From Chryseobacterium gregarium DSM 19109 (GTDB lineage Bacteria > Bacteroidota > Bacteroidia > Flavobacteriales > Weeksellaceae): a DNA stretch of 64,000 nt. The stretch spans positions 62,001 through 126,000 of the forward strand of contig NZ_AUMU01000002.1 in assembly GCF_000430845.1 (NCBI RefSeq). The letters run 5' to 3'. The notes under the pieces are model-generated. The model was given only the letters and a program-made list of their open reading frames with translations, ran no database searches and was not told the origin of the DNA. Position numbers and translations under genes: made by a program. Shown here one piece after another: positions 54,891-64,000 of this stretch (its first letter is position 1; the number at the start of each line of letters is the position of its first letter).

Positions 54891-55763
54891 ATGTCAATTT
54901 TAGTAAACAAAGATTCTAAAGTAATTGTACAAGGATTTACAGGAAATGAAGGTACTTTCCACGCGGGCCAGATGATCGAATACGGAACCAATGTTGTAGG
55001 CGGTGTTACTCCGGGGAAAGGAGGAAGCGAGCACTTGGGGAAGCCGGTATTCAATACTGTGGCTGATGCGGTAACAAAGGCCGGCGCTAACGTAAGTATC
55101 ATTTTCGTACCGCCTGCATTTGCTGCTGATGCCATTATGGAAGCTGCTGAAGCGGGTATTAAAGTGATCGTATGTATTACTGAAGGTATTCCTGTAGCGG
55201 ATATGGTAAAAGTAAAATCTTATATCGCAGACAGGGACTGCAGACTGATCGGTCCGAACTGTCCTGGAATCATTACTTCTGATGAAGCTAAAATTGGGAT
55301 TATGCCAGGTTTCGTTTTCAAAAAAGGAAAAGTAGGGATCGTTTCAAAATCAGGAACCCTTACCTATGAAGCGGCTGACCAAGTGGTGAAAGCAGGTTTC
55401 GGTGTTTCTACAGCGATCGGGATCGGTGGAGACCCGATCATCGGAACAACGACAAGAGAAGCTTTGGAATTATTCATCAATGACCCTGAAACTGAAGCCG
55501 TGGTGATGATCGGAGAAATCGGTGGCGGTCTTGAAGCGGAAGCGGCAAGATGGTACAAAGCCAGCGGTTCCACAAAACCGGTAGTCGGTTTCATTGCAGG
55601 GCAGACTGCTCCTAAAGGAAGAACAATGGGACACGCAGGAGCTATTGTTGGCGGTGATGAAGATACCGCTCAGGCTAAAATGGAAATCATGAGAGAAAAC
55701 GGAATCAACGTTGTGGATTCCCCGGCTGATATCGGTGCTACCGTAGCAAAGGTTTTAGGATAA
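54891..55763 (+). CDS. sucD: Succinate-CoA ligase (ADP-forming), alpha subunit
   Basis: TCA-cycle enzyme subunit making succinate and ATP or GTP from succinyl-CoA. The 290-residue length and motifs are normal: [15 protein letters not shown] at the N-terminus, [28 protein letters not shown] and the phosphorylated His in [12 protein letters not shown]. The beta subunit gene (sucC) is not in the window. Ends at a strong terminator. Confidence 0.97.
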   Translation: MSILVNKDSKVIVQGFTGNEGTFHAGQMIEYGTNVVGGVTPGKGGSEHLGKPVFNTVADAVTKAGANVSIIFVPPAFAADAIMEAAEAGIKVIVCITEGIPVADMVKVKSYIADRDCRLIGPNCPGIITSDEAKIGIMPGFVFKKGKVGIVSKSGTLTYEAADQVVKAGFGVSTAIGIGGDPIIGTTTREALELFINDPETEAVVMIGEIGGGLEAEAARWYKASGSTKPVVGFIAGQTAPKGRTMGHAGAIVGGDEDTAQAKMEIMRENGINVVDSPADIGATVAKVLG

Positions 55764-55787
55764 GAAGGTATTTCATTTCAAACATAA

Positions 55788-55817
55788 AAAATCCCGGACT
55801 GTAAAGTCCGGGATTTT
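55788..55817 (+). terminator. Terminator after sucD
   Basis: Stem AAAATCCCGGACT / AGTCCGGGATTTT with loop GTAA; also flanked by A on its left, so it can serve the convergent ABC permease gene. Confidence 0.9.
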
Positions 55818-55841
55818 GTTTATCCGTTGATTGGTTTCAAT

Positions 55842-57152
55842 TTATCCTTTAATCCATTTCCAGATTTCCTTTAAGGTGGCTTTGTTTCCGTACATTAAAA
55901 TTCCGACCCGGTAAATCTTTCCGGCTACGAAAATCATAAAAATAGTGGTTCCCAATAACAGTCCGATGGACAGGGCGATCTGCCAGGCAGGAACCCCGAA
56001 AGGGATTCTCGCGATCATTGCTACCGGAGAAGTGAACGGGATAATGGACAGCCAGAATCCGAGCGGCCCGTCCGGATTATTCATCAGAGAAAAGCTTCCG
56101 TACATCCCCAGCATCAAAGGCAGGATGGCAAATAAAGTAAACTGCTGCGTTTCGGTTTCGTTATCCACTGCAGACCCGATGGCTGCATAAATCGAGCTGT
56201 AAAAGATATATCCCAACAGGAAAAATACAATGAATACAAAAATAATTAAAGGGAAGTTCAGTTCCAGTAAGCTGTGGGAAACCTGGGTGGCAATCTGGGC
56301 AACGTCAAGCTTGCCTGCCAGCTGTTCATTTCCGCCGGGAATGTTTTTCTGGATCGATGAAAATCCGGTATTTAAAACCAAGGCTCCGATAACAGACATG
56401 GTGATCCAGACGAGAAACTGGGTTAAGGCAACCAGTGTCACGCCTAAGATTTTCCCCATCATCAGCTCAAAAGGCTTTACGGAGGAAATGATGATTTCCA
56501 CCACCCTGTTATTTTTCTCTTCCAGCACGCTCCGCATTACCCTTACCCCGTAAATGATGATAAACATAAAGGTTACATACATCAACAGGATGCTTAAGCC
56601 GCTTTTCACGCCGAAAGCAAGATCGGAATCCTCCTTGTTGTTTTCAGAAACATTGATGGTCTTTAACGTAAAACTCTTATCCAGATCATTCAGCTGGGTT
56701 TCGGCAATGCCGAGCTGCTTGATTTTCTCTTTTTTAATGACCTCAGTAATATCGGAAACAATTTTCTTTTTGGTATCAAACCCGATCTTGCTGTTGATGA
56801 CCAGTCGTGTACTCTTTAATAAATCATCGAAATTCCGGTCTTTTAATTCCGGCAAAATTAAAATGCCGTCCAGTGCTTCATTATCTTTCAGGCTGCTGAC
56901 TTTTGATTTTTCATCGGCGGCAGACACAAAGATATAGTTCAGCTGATCGTCAGATTTCAGTTTGTTTTTAAAAAGGCCGCTTCTGTCGACTACTTCAATA
57001 ACATTGTGAGATTCATTGGCTTTGAACATCAGGCCCACCACGGCTCCGAAAGCAATCAGCATGACAGGGGCCAGCAGCGTCAGAATAACGAAGGATTTTT
57101 TCTTTACCTGCGTAAGAAATTCCCTTTTTGTAATTAAAAAAATATGATTCAT
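55842..57152 (-). CDS. ABC-2 permease, NatB/YhaP type
   Basis: A 436-residue integral membrane permease. TM1 near 20-42 is followed by a large extracytoplasmic domain (about 45-185), then five or six membrane segments in the C-terminal half, including the LLGYIFYSSIYAAIGSAVDNETETQQ segment of the ABC-2 family. The gene lies 2 bp after the NatA-like ATPase gene on the same strand. An Na+ or antimicrobial export role is inferred from family only. Confidence 0.88.
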   Translation of the reverse strand: MNHIFLITKREFLTQVKKKSFVILTLLAPVMLIAFGAVVGLMFKANESHNVIEVVDRSGLFKNKLKSDDQLNYIFVSAADEKSKVSSLKDNEALDGILILPELKDRNFDDLLKSTRLVINSKIGFDTKKKIVSDITEVIKKEKIKQLGIAETQLNDLDKSFTLKTINVSENNKEDSDLAFGVKSGLSILLMYVTFMFIIIYGVRVMRSVLEEKNNRVVEIIISSVKPFELMMGKILGVTLVALTQFLVWITMSVIGALVLNTGFSSIQKNIPGGNEQLAGKLDVAQIATQVSHSLLELNFPLIIFVFIVFFLLGYIFYSSIYAAIGSAVDNETETQQFTLFAILPLMLGMYGSFSLMNNPDGPLGFWLSIIPFTSPVAMIARIPFGVPAWQIALSIGLLLGTTIFMIFVAGKIYRVGILMYGNKATLKEIWKWIKG

Positions 57153-57154
57153 AA

Positions 57155-58066
57155 TTAAGAGTTGTTGCTTACCGCATTAATAAATACTTCATTCATGCTC
57201 GGGATTTTTTCGTCAAACGACCGTACTTTTCCTACCTGCACAAGATCCAGCAGAATATGATTCTGGTCGCTTTCATTTTTTAGATCGAATAAAAGCAGGC
57301 TGTTTTCACGGGCGACATTAAAAATTTCATATTTGGTTCTGAAACTGTCCAGTTGAGTTTCGCTGACCTCGGAAAGGGTAATCCCGAAAATATTTTTCTT
57401 GAATTTCTCCCTTACGTCAAATACCCTTCCGTCAATGATCTTTTCAGCATTGTTGATTAAAGCTACATAATCACACATTTCCTCCACGCTTTCCATCCGG
57501 TGGGTCGAAAGAATGATGGTGGTTCCGTTGTTTTTAAGTTCAATAATCTGGTCTTTGATCAGGTTGGCATTCACAGGGTCAAAACCCGAGAACGGTTCGT
57601 CAAGAATCAGTAGAGGCGGTCTGTGGAGCACCGTGACCACAAACTGGATTTTTTGGGCCATCCCTTTTGAGAGCTCAGAGAGTTTCTTTTTCCACCATTG
57701 GTCGATATGAAGTTTGTCAAACCATTTTTTGGCTTCGTTCAAAGCATCATTTTTGCTCATTCCCTTCAGTTCGCCGAAATAAAGAAGCTGGTCACCGACC
57801 GTCATATTCTTATACAGGCCTCTTTCCTCAGGCATATAGCCGATGTCTTTAATATGGCTGGGGTTGAGCTTTTCTCCATTGATGGTAATCTCCCCGGAGT
57901 CAGCCTGGGTAATTTGGTTAATGATACGGATAAAAGAGGTCTTCCCGGCTCCGTTAGGGCCTAAAAGGCCATACACGCTCGCTTTAGGAACGTGGATGCT
58001 AAAATCATCCAGGGCTACCTTTTTACCGGCGTTGTAAGTCTTTCTGATGTGTTCAGCTTTCAGCAT
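57155..58066 (-). CDS. ABC transporter ATP-binding protein, NatA type
   Basis: A 303-residue ATPase. Walker A GPNGAGKTS is at about 36-44, the signature LSKGMAQKIQF near 129-139 and Walker B PPLLILDEPFSGFDP near 151-165. The C-terminal 80 residues form a DUF4162-like extension common in ABC-2 ATPases. First gene of a two-gene operon with the permease. Confidence 0.93.
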   Translation of the reverse strand: MLKAEHIRKTYNAGKKVALDDFSIHVPKASVYGLLGPNGAGKTSFIRIINQITQADSGEITINGEKLNPSHIKDIGYMPEERGLYKNMTVGDQLLYFGELKGMSKNDALNEAKKWFDKLHIDQWWKKKLSELSKGMAQKIQFVVTVLHRPPLLILDEPFSGFDPVNANLIKDQIIELKNNGTTIILSTHRMESVEEMCDYVALINNAEKIIDGRVFDVREKFKKNIFGITLSEVSETQLDSFRTKYEIFNVARENSLLLFDLKNESDQNHILLDLVQVGKVRSFDEKIPSMNEVFINAVSNNS

Positions 58067-58143
58067 GAAATTGTTTTTTCTTATTAGTAAGATAAAGTGC
58101 CGAAAGTTACGGAAATATTAAAATAGAACTGAGCGAAAAGAAA

Positions 58144-58167
58144 AAATCCTGATGATTATCAGGATTT
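58144..58167 (-). terminator. Terminator of the T9SS mini-protein gene
   Basis: On the minus strand AAATCCTGAT / ATCAGGATTT with a 4-nt loop, then a T run, directly after the stop at 58171. Confidence 0.85.
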
Positions 58168-58170
58168 AAG

Positions 58171-58521
58171 TTATTGTTTTACAATCTGAGTGACCTTCAT
58201 GGTATTGTCACTCAAAATATACCGGATCAGATATTTTCCGGGTTTAAGTTTTTCAATATTGATTTCTCCGGAATTCATGTTGACCGAATAGTTGGCTACC
58301 TGTGTCCCTAAAATGGAATAAAAAGTAACGCTTTTAACTTTCAGATTAGGTTCTTTAGCTTTTATGATCAGGAAATCCTTAGCCGGATTGGGATAAGCAA
58401 CCAATACCCCGTCATCAGACTTCTGAGAGAAAGAGTTAGGTTCCTTGATTTGCGCTTTGATATTATTGGAAAATCCAAAAAAAGTGCCCGAAAATATAAA
58501 TAAAAGTAAAATTTTTTTCAT
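58171..58521 (-). CDS. Minimal T9SS type A sorting-domain protein
   Basis: A 116-residue exported protein: signal peptide 1-23 (MKKILLLFIFSGTFFGFSNNIKA), about 16 linking residues, then a complete C-terminal T9SS type A sorting domain from VLVAYPNPAKDFLIIKA to LKPGKYLIRYILSDNTMKVTQIVKQ. There is no room for a catalytic or binding domain. T9SS cargo is normally cleaved just before this domain and released or attached, so here only a short peptide would remain. The ATG is used; the preceding TTG codon is not needed. Confidence 0.9.
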   Translation of the reverse strand: MKKILLLFIFSGTFFGFSNNIKAQIKEPNSFSQKSDDGVLVAYPNPAKDFLIIKAKEPNLKVKSVTFYSILGTQVANYSVNMNSGEINIEKLKPGKYLIRYILSDNTMKVTQIVKQ

Positions 58522-58550
58522 CAAATTAAAATTTCGTAACTATATTAAAA

Positions 58551-58581
58551 CAAAACTAAACAATTCTGCAATCGCCTGCAA
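58551..58581 (-). promoter_or_regulatory. Promoter of the T9SS mini-protein gene
   Basis: On the minus strand TTG (58581-58579), 20-bp spacer, TAGTTTTG (58558-58551). Start codon at 58521. Confidence 0.6.
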
Positions 58582-58603
58582 TAGTTTTTTACAGAACTTG
58601 TAG

Positions 58604-59632
<1,029 letters not shown>

Positions 59633-59647
59633 GCAATAAAAATATAA

Positions 59648-59677
59648 CAAATAACACCTCAGCCGAGGTGTTATTTG
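59648..59677. terminator. Bidirectional terminator between hemB and the GG-leader peptide gene
   Basis: A 13-bp perfect stem CAAATAACACCTC / GAGGTGTTATTTG with loop AGCC. Confidence 0.9.
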
Positions 59678-59687
59678 TTTTTAATGT

Positions 59688-59870
59688 TTATCCGAAGCAG
59701 GCATGATAATGGGGAGATCCCGGAACAATAGGGTTTTCTCCGCCTTTGTCATAGACGCAGATATTAGACGGACATAAATACCATCCCGGCTGGCAGTTGC
59801 CATTGGCATCCGGCGGGCGGATATTTCCTCCGTTAATTTTCATCAGGTCTTTTTTTGTTAATTTTTTCAT
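59688..59870 (-). CDS. GG-leader bacteriocin-like peptide
   Basis: A 60-residue peptide. The leader MKKLTKKDLMKINGG ends in a double glycine (14-15), the processing site of peptidase-containing ABC exporters. The mature part (45 residues) has four Cys (26, 33, 38, 58) and is rich in Pro and Gly. This matches the bacteriocin-like protein family of Chryseobacterium. No C39-peptidase transporter is adjacent. It lies 81 bp downstream of the 242-residue gene on the same strand. Antimicrobial activity is not shown. Confidence 0.85.
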   Translation of the reverse strand: MKKLTKKDLMKINGGNIRPPDANGNCQPGWYLCPSNICVYDKGGENPIVPGSPHYHACFG

Positions 59871-59951
59871 GATAATATGGATTTGGTTAATCCCCTCTAA
59901 GGTAATAAAAATTTGTCACATGGTATGGATATAATAAAAAATTCCTTTATA

Positions 59952-60680
59952 TTACATGATATTAAAATTCTTTCCTTTCGTAAATTTTGCGGCAAATGGT
60001 GCCTGGCTTCCTTTGTATTTCAGGACAAAATGTTTTTTGGTATTGGTATCCACTTTCGCAGTCACCTCTACATCCTGGGTCTGAAAGCTTACGTCGATAA
60101 CGGCTCCGGATTCCTTTTCAAGGTAAATTTCCACACTGTCCGCATAAAATAAAGAAGCACTGAGGTAATTGAACTTGATATTTCTTCTGTACGATTTGGA
60201 CTGATCCTGCGTGAATTCAGAATAGCTTCTCAGGATTTCAATGCCCGGCGAATCAATGTTGGTGATCCTGGATTTGGTAACGCCATTGACCCGTACTGAA
60301 AAAGCTCTGGCACTATTGAGGTTTCCGTTAACCCCGATATTGAAAAGGGAAGGCAGGGAAAGCCCGAACTCCGTTATATTTTCCTTTGTAAATTCAAAAT
60401 CAGGAATTAAGGCAGGGAATTTCTGAATATTCATCAATTGTTTTTTAACGGTATTCAGCCGTTCTCCTTCAAACAGGTATCCGATCAGGTTATTGTTGGT
60501 AGTCCGCCAGTTCCTGCCATTCCATTCATAAATTTCACAGAGCATGGTGTCGGTAGAGGAGTGGGGGAGCAGATCCATATCCTGCCATTTGAAAACTTCC
60601 TTGGCATACGGCCTCCGGTTGATGATATTAATGCCCAGGTCCAGAGCCAGAAGCTCGGTCAGTTGCTGATTGTTTTCCAT
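59952..60680 (-). CDS. Unrecognised 242-residue protein
   Basis: No family was recognised. There is no signal peptide or obvious membrane helix; the protein is mixed alpha/beta by appearance, with a beta-strand-rich C-terminal half (from ITNIDSPGIEILRSYSEF onward). It has one cysteine (TMLCEIYEW). The N-terminal part includes LTELLALDLGINIINRRPY. It lies directly upstream of the GG-leader peptide gene and could be its partner, for example an immunity or effector protein. That role is inferred from proximity alone. Confidence 0.75.
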   Translation of the reverse strand: MENNQQLTELLALDLGINIINRRPYAKEVFKWQDMDLLPHSSTDTMLCEIYEWNGRNWRTTNNNLIGYLFEGERLNTVKKQLMNIQKFPALIPDFEFTKENITEFGLSLPSLFNIGVNGNLNSARAFSVRVNGVTKSRITNIDSPGIEILRSYSEFTQDQSKSYRRNIKFNYLSASLFYADSVEIYLEKESGAVIDVSFQTQDVEVTAKVDTNTKKHFVLKYKGSQAPFAAKFTKGKNFNIM

Positions 60681-61010
60681 AGTAATAAAGTGTTTGGGTT
60701 GGTGTTATAAAATTATGGAAATTAAATAAGCGGTGATTCTATTCCCCTCAGAAAATCAGCGATTTTCAAAATCTATATTGTAAGAACTGTCCTGATTTCA
60801 GATGAGCAGATTTAAAGACACAGAAAAACCGGCATGATCACCATTACCTGTGAGTGTTTTTTTGAAGCACAGGATCTGAGCCATTTATCTTAAAATAGCT
60901 CAGCCGTTACAATCTTCCGTGCTCCGGAACTTTCAATTACCGAGATCTTAAATTTTCATAAAACTTTCAATGACGGTTTTTTAATCTGAATATTAAATTC
61001 AAAAAAACTT
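60681..61010. other. Gene-free region before lptB
   Basis: About 330 bp between divergent genes, moderately AT-rich; no repeat, hairpin or alternative gene noted. Confidence 0.5.
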
Positions 61011-61018
61011 TATCTTTG
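61011..61018 (+). promoter_or_regulatory. -7 element of lptB promoter
   Basis: TATCTTTG ends 5 nt before the lptB ATG, implying a leaderless or nearly leaderless message. The -33 is weak. Confidence 0.6.
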
Positions 61019-61023
61019 CTCCT

Positions 61024-62085
61024 ATGATTTTACGCGGAGAAAACTTAATCAAAGAATACGGTCCTAAAAAAGTAGTAAAAGGTGTTTCTGTACAGGTTCA
61101 GCAGGGCGAGATCGTAGGTCTGCTCGGTCCGAACGGGGCCGGGAAAACCACTTCGTTTTATATGATTGTAGGATTGGTTAAGCCGACTTCCGGAAAAATT
61201 TTCCTGGATAAGCAGGAAATTACCACCGATGCGATGTACCGCAGGGCACAGAAAGGAATCGGATACCTGGCGCAGGAAGCTTCCGTGTTCCGTAAACTTT
61301 CGGTTGAGGAGAACATCATGGGTGTTCTGCAGCTGACCAAGCTTTCAAAACGCGAGCAGCAGGTGAAATGCGATGAGCTGGTGGAAGAATTCTCCCTGCA
61401 GCATGTCCGCAAAAACCGCGGAGACCTTTTGTCGGGGGGTGAAAGAAGGAGAACGGAAATTGCCCGCTGTCTGGCTACGGACCCGAGCTTTATTCTGCTG
61501 GATGAGCCTTTTGCCGGGGTAGACCCGATTGCCGTAGAAGATATCCAGAAAATCGTAAGAAGCCTGGTGGATAAAAACATCGGGATCTTAATCACCGACC
61601 ACAACGTCCAGCAGACCCTGGCGATCACCAATAAAACCTATATCATGTTTGAAGGGAGAATCCTGAAAGAAGGCCTTCCCGAAGAACTGGCGAATGACCC
61701 TCTGGTAAGGGAAGCCTATCTGGGTGAAAACTTCGTCTACCAGAGCATCCTGGACAAGCCGAAAAAGAAAAGCTATGCCTATAATATCTGGGCCGGGAAC
61801 TTCGATTCCAAAGCCCAGCTGCAGGGTTTTGTGGATGACAACTTTGCGCAGTTCGATGACCTGAGGCTCATGTACGGGTTTGAAGACATCAGCTTTGCAT
61901 CACTGGGGAATTCTGAGATCCAGCATATTTTCAATGATGTGGTGGATAAAAATGCCAACAATTCCTTTGTTTTCCAGAAAAAGGAAATCAATTCACAATA
62001 TTCACCGGAGCAGGCAGAAGAAGAGTCCAAAGCTGCCGGTACCCCTGAATTGCATTATGTGACGACTTATATTTACGAAGGATAA
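61024..62085 (+). CDS. lptB: LPS export ATPase LptB with extra C-terminal domain
   Basis: Energises LPS extraction with LptFG. Residues 1-240 are a normal LptB: Walker A GPNGAGKTT (about 37-45), GIGYLAQEASVFRKLSVEENI, signature LSGGERRRTEIARC, Walker B FILLDEPFAGVDPIA and the EDIQKIV/ITDHNVQQTL switch. Residues 245-353 are an additional domain (SYAYNIWAGNFDSKAQLQGF onward, ending YVTTYIYEG) absent in E. coli LptB (241 residues). It resembles, from memory, the Imm22-type fold (WxGNFxS at the start). lptF, lptG, lptC and lptA are not here. Confidence 0.93.
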   Translation: MILRGENLIKEYGPKKVVKGVSVQVQQGEIVGLLGPNGAGKTTSFYMIVGLVKPTSGKIFLDKQEITTDAMYRRAQKGIGYLAQEASVFRKLSVEENIMGVLQLTKLSKREQQVKCDELVEEFSLQHVRKNRGDLLSGGERRRTEIARCLATDPSFILLDEPFAGVDPIAVEDIQKIVRSLVDKNIGILITDHNVQQTLAITNKTYIMFEGRILKEGLPEELANDPLVREAYLGENFVYQSILDKPKKKSYAYNIWAGNFDSKAQLQGFVDDNFAQFDDLRLMYGFEDISFASLGNSEIQHIFNDVVDKNANNSFVFQKKEINSQYSPEQAEEESKAAGTPELHYVTTYIYEG

Positions 62086-62116
62086 TTAACAGGCAGATTT
62101 GCTTAAAAACAGAATA

Positions 62117-62149
62117 AAACGTACCTTTTCTCCAGTAAACGGTGCGTTT
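62117..62149 (+). terminator. Hairpin with T run between lptB and the MsbA-like gene
   Basis: AAACGTACC pairs with GGTGCGTTT (one T-G pair) around a 15-nt loop, followed by TT. Moderate strength; it lies 19 bp before the next start codon. Confidence 0.5.
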
Positions 62150-62168
62150 TTCCGTTAAACTCATTCCT

Positions 62169-63977
62169 ATGGCCAAGCCTTTCAACAGAACACTCACTTT
62201 ATTCGGGATATACAAGCAGCTTATTCCCTTTATCCGGCCGTACCGGTTGATGATTTACGGGACGCTGTTCCTTACCTTTTTAGGAGCGCTTGCCGCACAG
62301 GTCAACCCGCTGGTCCTGAAATATACGATTGATGAAGTAACCAATCTGACGCATCTTCCGCACCCAATGTCTGAAGGCATCCATGTACTGGTCCTGATTT
62401 CCGTTATTCTGCTCGGAAAGGAACTGCTGAATATTTTCATCAACTTCGGACAGAAATTTTACGGCGAAAAGATCAGGATCAACGTAAGCTCGGTGCTGGC
62501 ACAGTCGGCCATCGACAAAATTCTTACCTACAGAGTGGCGTATTTCAATGATGAAAACCATGAATCGGGAAAACTGCAGATCAGGATCGACCGCGGCATA
62601 GAAAGCCTGACGAAACTGGTGCAGAATTTTTTCATCGACATGCTGCCCCTGTTTTCCAATTCGGTCATTGCATTGGTGATCATGTATATGCAGAATGTAT
62701 ATGTCGGTATGGTTTCTACCATCATCGTTCCCATTTATTTTTACATCAGCTCGTTACAGGCCAAGAAATTAGGCGGAGTAAGGAGAACCTTAAGAAACCA
62801 GCGCGAACAGAAAACCTCGGGATTATTGAATCTGATCAATTCCATCATGGTCATCAAAAGCTTTGTCCGCGAAAAATTCGAAGGAAAAAAACAGTACGAC
62901 CTGCAAATGCAGCTGATGGGGAGCCAGATGTTTACCCGGAAGACCAATTTCATTTACGACGGGCTGAAAACGTTTATTGAACAGTTCGGCGTGGTGCTGA
63001 TCATCATTTTAACCGTTTATCTGGTGCTTGACCAGCAGATGACCATCGGTGCGATCATGCTGCATATAATGCTCTTCAATAATGTTTCGGCACCGATCCG
63101 CCAGCTGCACAGGATTTATGATGATATGAATGATGCGATGATTTATGCAGAAGGGTATTTCGATATTCTGGATGCCGAAAACGAAGAAGAGCCTAACGGA
63201 ACTTTTGTGGAACAGAATATCAAAGGGAACTTTGAACTGAAAAATGTAAATTTTACCTATCCGAACGGCACCCAGGCTCTGCATGAGGTTTCCATGAAAA
63301 TCGAAAACGGAAAGACTACGGCCCTGGTAGGCTTAAGCGGAGCCGGAAAATCTACCGTGATCAATCTTCTGTGTAAATTTTACCTGCCGGATTCGGGGAA
63401 AATTCTGCTGGATGATGTGGATTTAAGTGATTTTGACAATACCTTTCTGAGAAGTGATTTGGGCCTGGTGCTTCAGAAAAACCATATTTTTCAGGGAAGC
63501 ATTGAAGACAACATCCGGTACGGCAATATGAATGCCGATTTCAGGGAAATTGAAGAAGCTGCTAAAAAAGCCTATCTCCATGAACAGATCATGGAGCTTC
63601 CGGACCAATACCGGCATGATGCCACCCAACTCTCCGGCGGCCAGCAGCAGAGGATTGCCATTGCCAGACTGTTCCTCAAAAACCCGCCGATTATTTTCCT
63701 GGATGAGCCTACGGCAAGCCTGGATGCTATTTCCACGGAACAGATTAAAAATTCCCTGGACGCGATAAAAGCAGGACGGACGGTGATTATGATCTCCCAT
63801 TCCTTATCACAGATTCTAGATGCCGATAAAATTTACGTGATGAAAAAAGGAAGGGTAGTGGAAAACGGAACCCATGACGAACTGGTACAGCTTAACGGAA
63901 CCTACCGTGAAATTTTCGATGCTTCCGCAAGGAGCCTGAATCTTGATAAGCTGGTGAATAGTTTTAAAGATCATTGA
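62169..63977 (+). CDS. ABC exporter, MsbA/type I fusion (ATP-binding and permease)
   Basis: A 602-residue half-transporter: a six-helix membrane domain at about 10-320 and an ATPase with Walker A GLSGAGKST (about 388-396), signature LSGGQQQRIAIARL and Walker B PPIIFLDEPTASLDA. It resembles MsbA and multidrug exporters. Following lptB, a role in lipid A or lipid export is plausible but unproven. The start at MAKPFNRTLTLF is preferred over one 9 codons upstream. Confidence 0.9.
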   Translation: MAKPFNRTLTLFGIYKQLIPFIRPYRLMIYGTLFLTFLGALAAQVNPLVLKYTIDEVTNLTHLPHPMSEGIHVLVLISVILLGKELLNIFINFGQKFYGEKIRINVSSVLAQSAIDKILTYRVAYFNDENHESGKLQIRIDRGIESLTKLVQNFFIDMLPLFSNSVIALVIMYMQNVYVGMVSTIIVPIYFYISSLQAKKLGGVRRTLRNQREQKTSGLLNLINSIMVIKSFVREKFEGKKQYDLQMQLMGSQMFTRKTNFIYDGLKTFIEQFGVVLIIILTVYLVLDQQMTIGAIMLHIMLFNNVSAPIRQLHRIYDDMNDAMIYAEGYFDILDAENEEEPNGTFVEQNIKGNFELKNVNFTYPNGTQALHEVSMKIENGKTTALVGLSGAGKSTVINLLCKFYLPDSGKILLDDVDLSDFDNTFLRSDLGLVLQKNHIFQGSIEDNIRYGNMNADFREIEEAAKKAYLHEQIMELPDQYRHDATQLSGGQQQRIAIARLFLKNPPIIFLDEPTASLDAISTEQIKNSLDAIKAGRTVIMISHSLSQILDADKIYVMKKGRVVENGTHDELVQLNGTYREIFDASARSLNLDKLVNSFKDH

Positions 63978-64000
63978 TGTTAAGTAAAAAGTAAAAAGTA

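Noticed and set aside
59952..60680. Similarity of the unknown 242-residue protein to bacterial gasdermins
   Set aside because: A faint strand pattern near the C-terminus was considered, but there is no N-terminal Cys, no adjacent protease and no clear motif, so the idea is not supported.

Overview
The window is a chromosomal segment of a Gram-negative Bacteroidota, class Flavobacteriia, most probably Chryseobacterium or a close relative. Supporting features are the -7 promoter element TAnnTTTG in front of many genes, the absence of Shine-Dalgarno-like leaders, a PorX-type response regulator and a T9SS type A sorting domain, an LpxC-FabZ fusion, a short NrdA, a GG-leader bacteriocin-like peptide of the Chryseobacterium type, and moderate-to-low GC. 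No tRNA, rRNA, CRISPR array, prophage or intact insertion sequence was found.

Layout. 1-16 kb: 3' part of rpoN (sigma-54), an ECF sigma factor with a membrane partner, rnpB (RNase P RNA), a PPK2-type polyphosphate kinase, a DUF1573 exported protein, valS, a run of small metabolic or unknown genes (DUF4241, ribokinase-like, alpha/beta hydrolase, HD hydrolase, membrane protein), a DUF72 protein, a membrane protein/HTH regulator pair, and nrdB-nrdA separated by about 550 bp of repeats. 16.8-21.5 kb: a MacAB-like operon (ATPase, two permeases, HlyD/MacA adaptor). 21.5-23.6 kb: 2.1 kb without a convincing gene, holding a long inverted repeat and a tandem duplication. 23.6-27.2 kb: a Fur-family regulator divergent from a thioredoxin-reductase-like flavoprotein around a perfect palindrome, then glyA and recX.

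27.4-43.3 kb is a Wzx/Wzy-type extracellular polysaccharide locus: WbpM/CapD-like dehydratase, Wza-like lipoprotein, a decayed nucleotide-sugar dehydrogenase, Wzc-like autokinase, flippase, WecB, polymerase, three glycosyltransferases, the initiating sugar-phosphate transferase and RfbC. Its interior is more AT-rich than the flanking core genes, and it sits behind a near-consensus sigma-54 (-24/-12) promoter. 43.3-48 kb: rimO, an RlpA-like protein, exodeoxyribonuclease III and porX. 48.3-55.8 kb: an HD hydrolase, lipid A genes lpxD, lpxC-fabZ and lpxA, then efp, a second LpxD-like acyltransferase and sucD. 55.8-64 kb: an ABC-2 exporter pair, a minimal T9SS-tagged protein, hemB, a GG-leader peptide downstream of an unrecognised 242-residue protein, an LptB with an unusual C-terminal extension, and an MsbA-like ABC exporter.

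The genes mostly serve the cell envelope: lipid A synthesis, LPS export, polysaccharide synthesis, efflux and type IX secretion control. The main leads are the sigma-54 promoter of the polysaccharide locus, the LptB C-terminal domain, the cargo-less T9SS protein, the GG-leader peptide with its unknown neighbour, the Fur/flavoprotein operator, a set of apparently leaderless promoters calibrated by rnpB, and the structured non-coding region at 22.4-23.5 kb. All identifications come from reading the sequence and recalled family knowledge; no database search was run.
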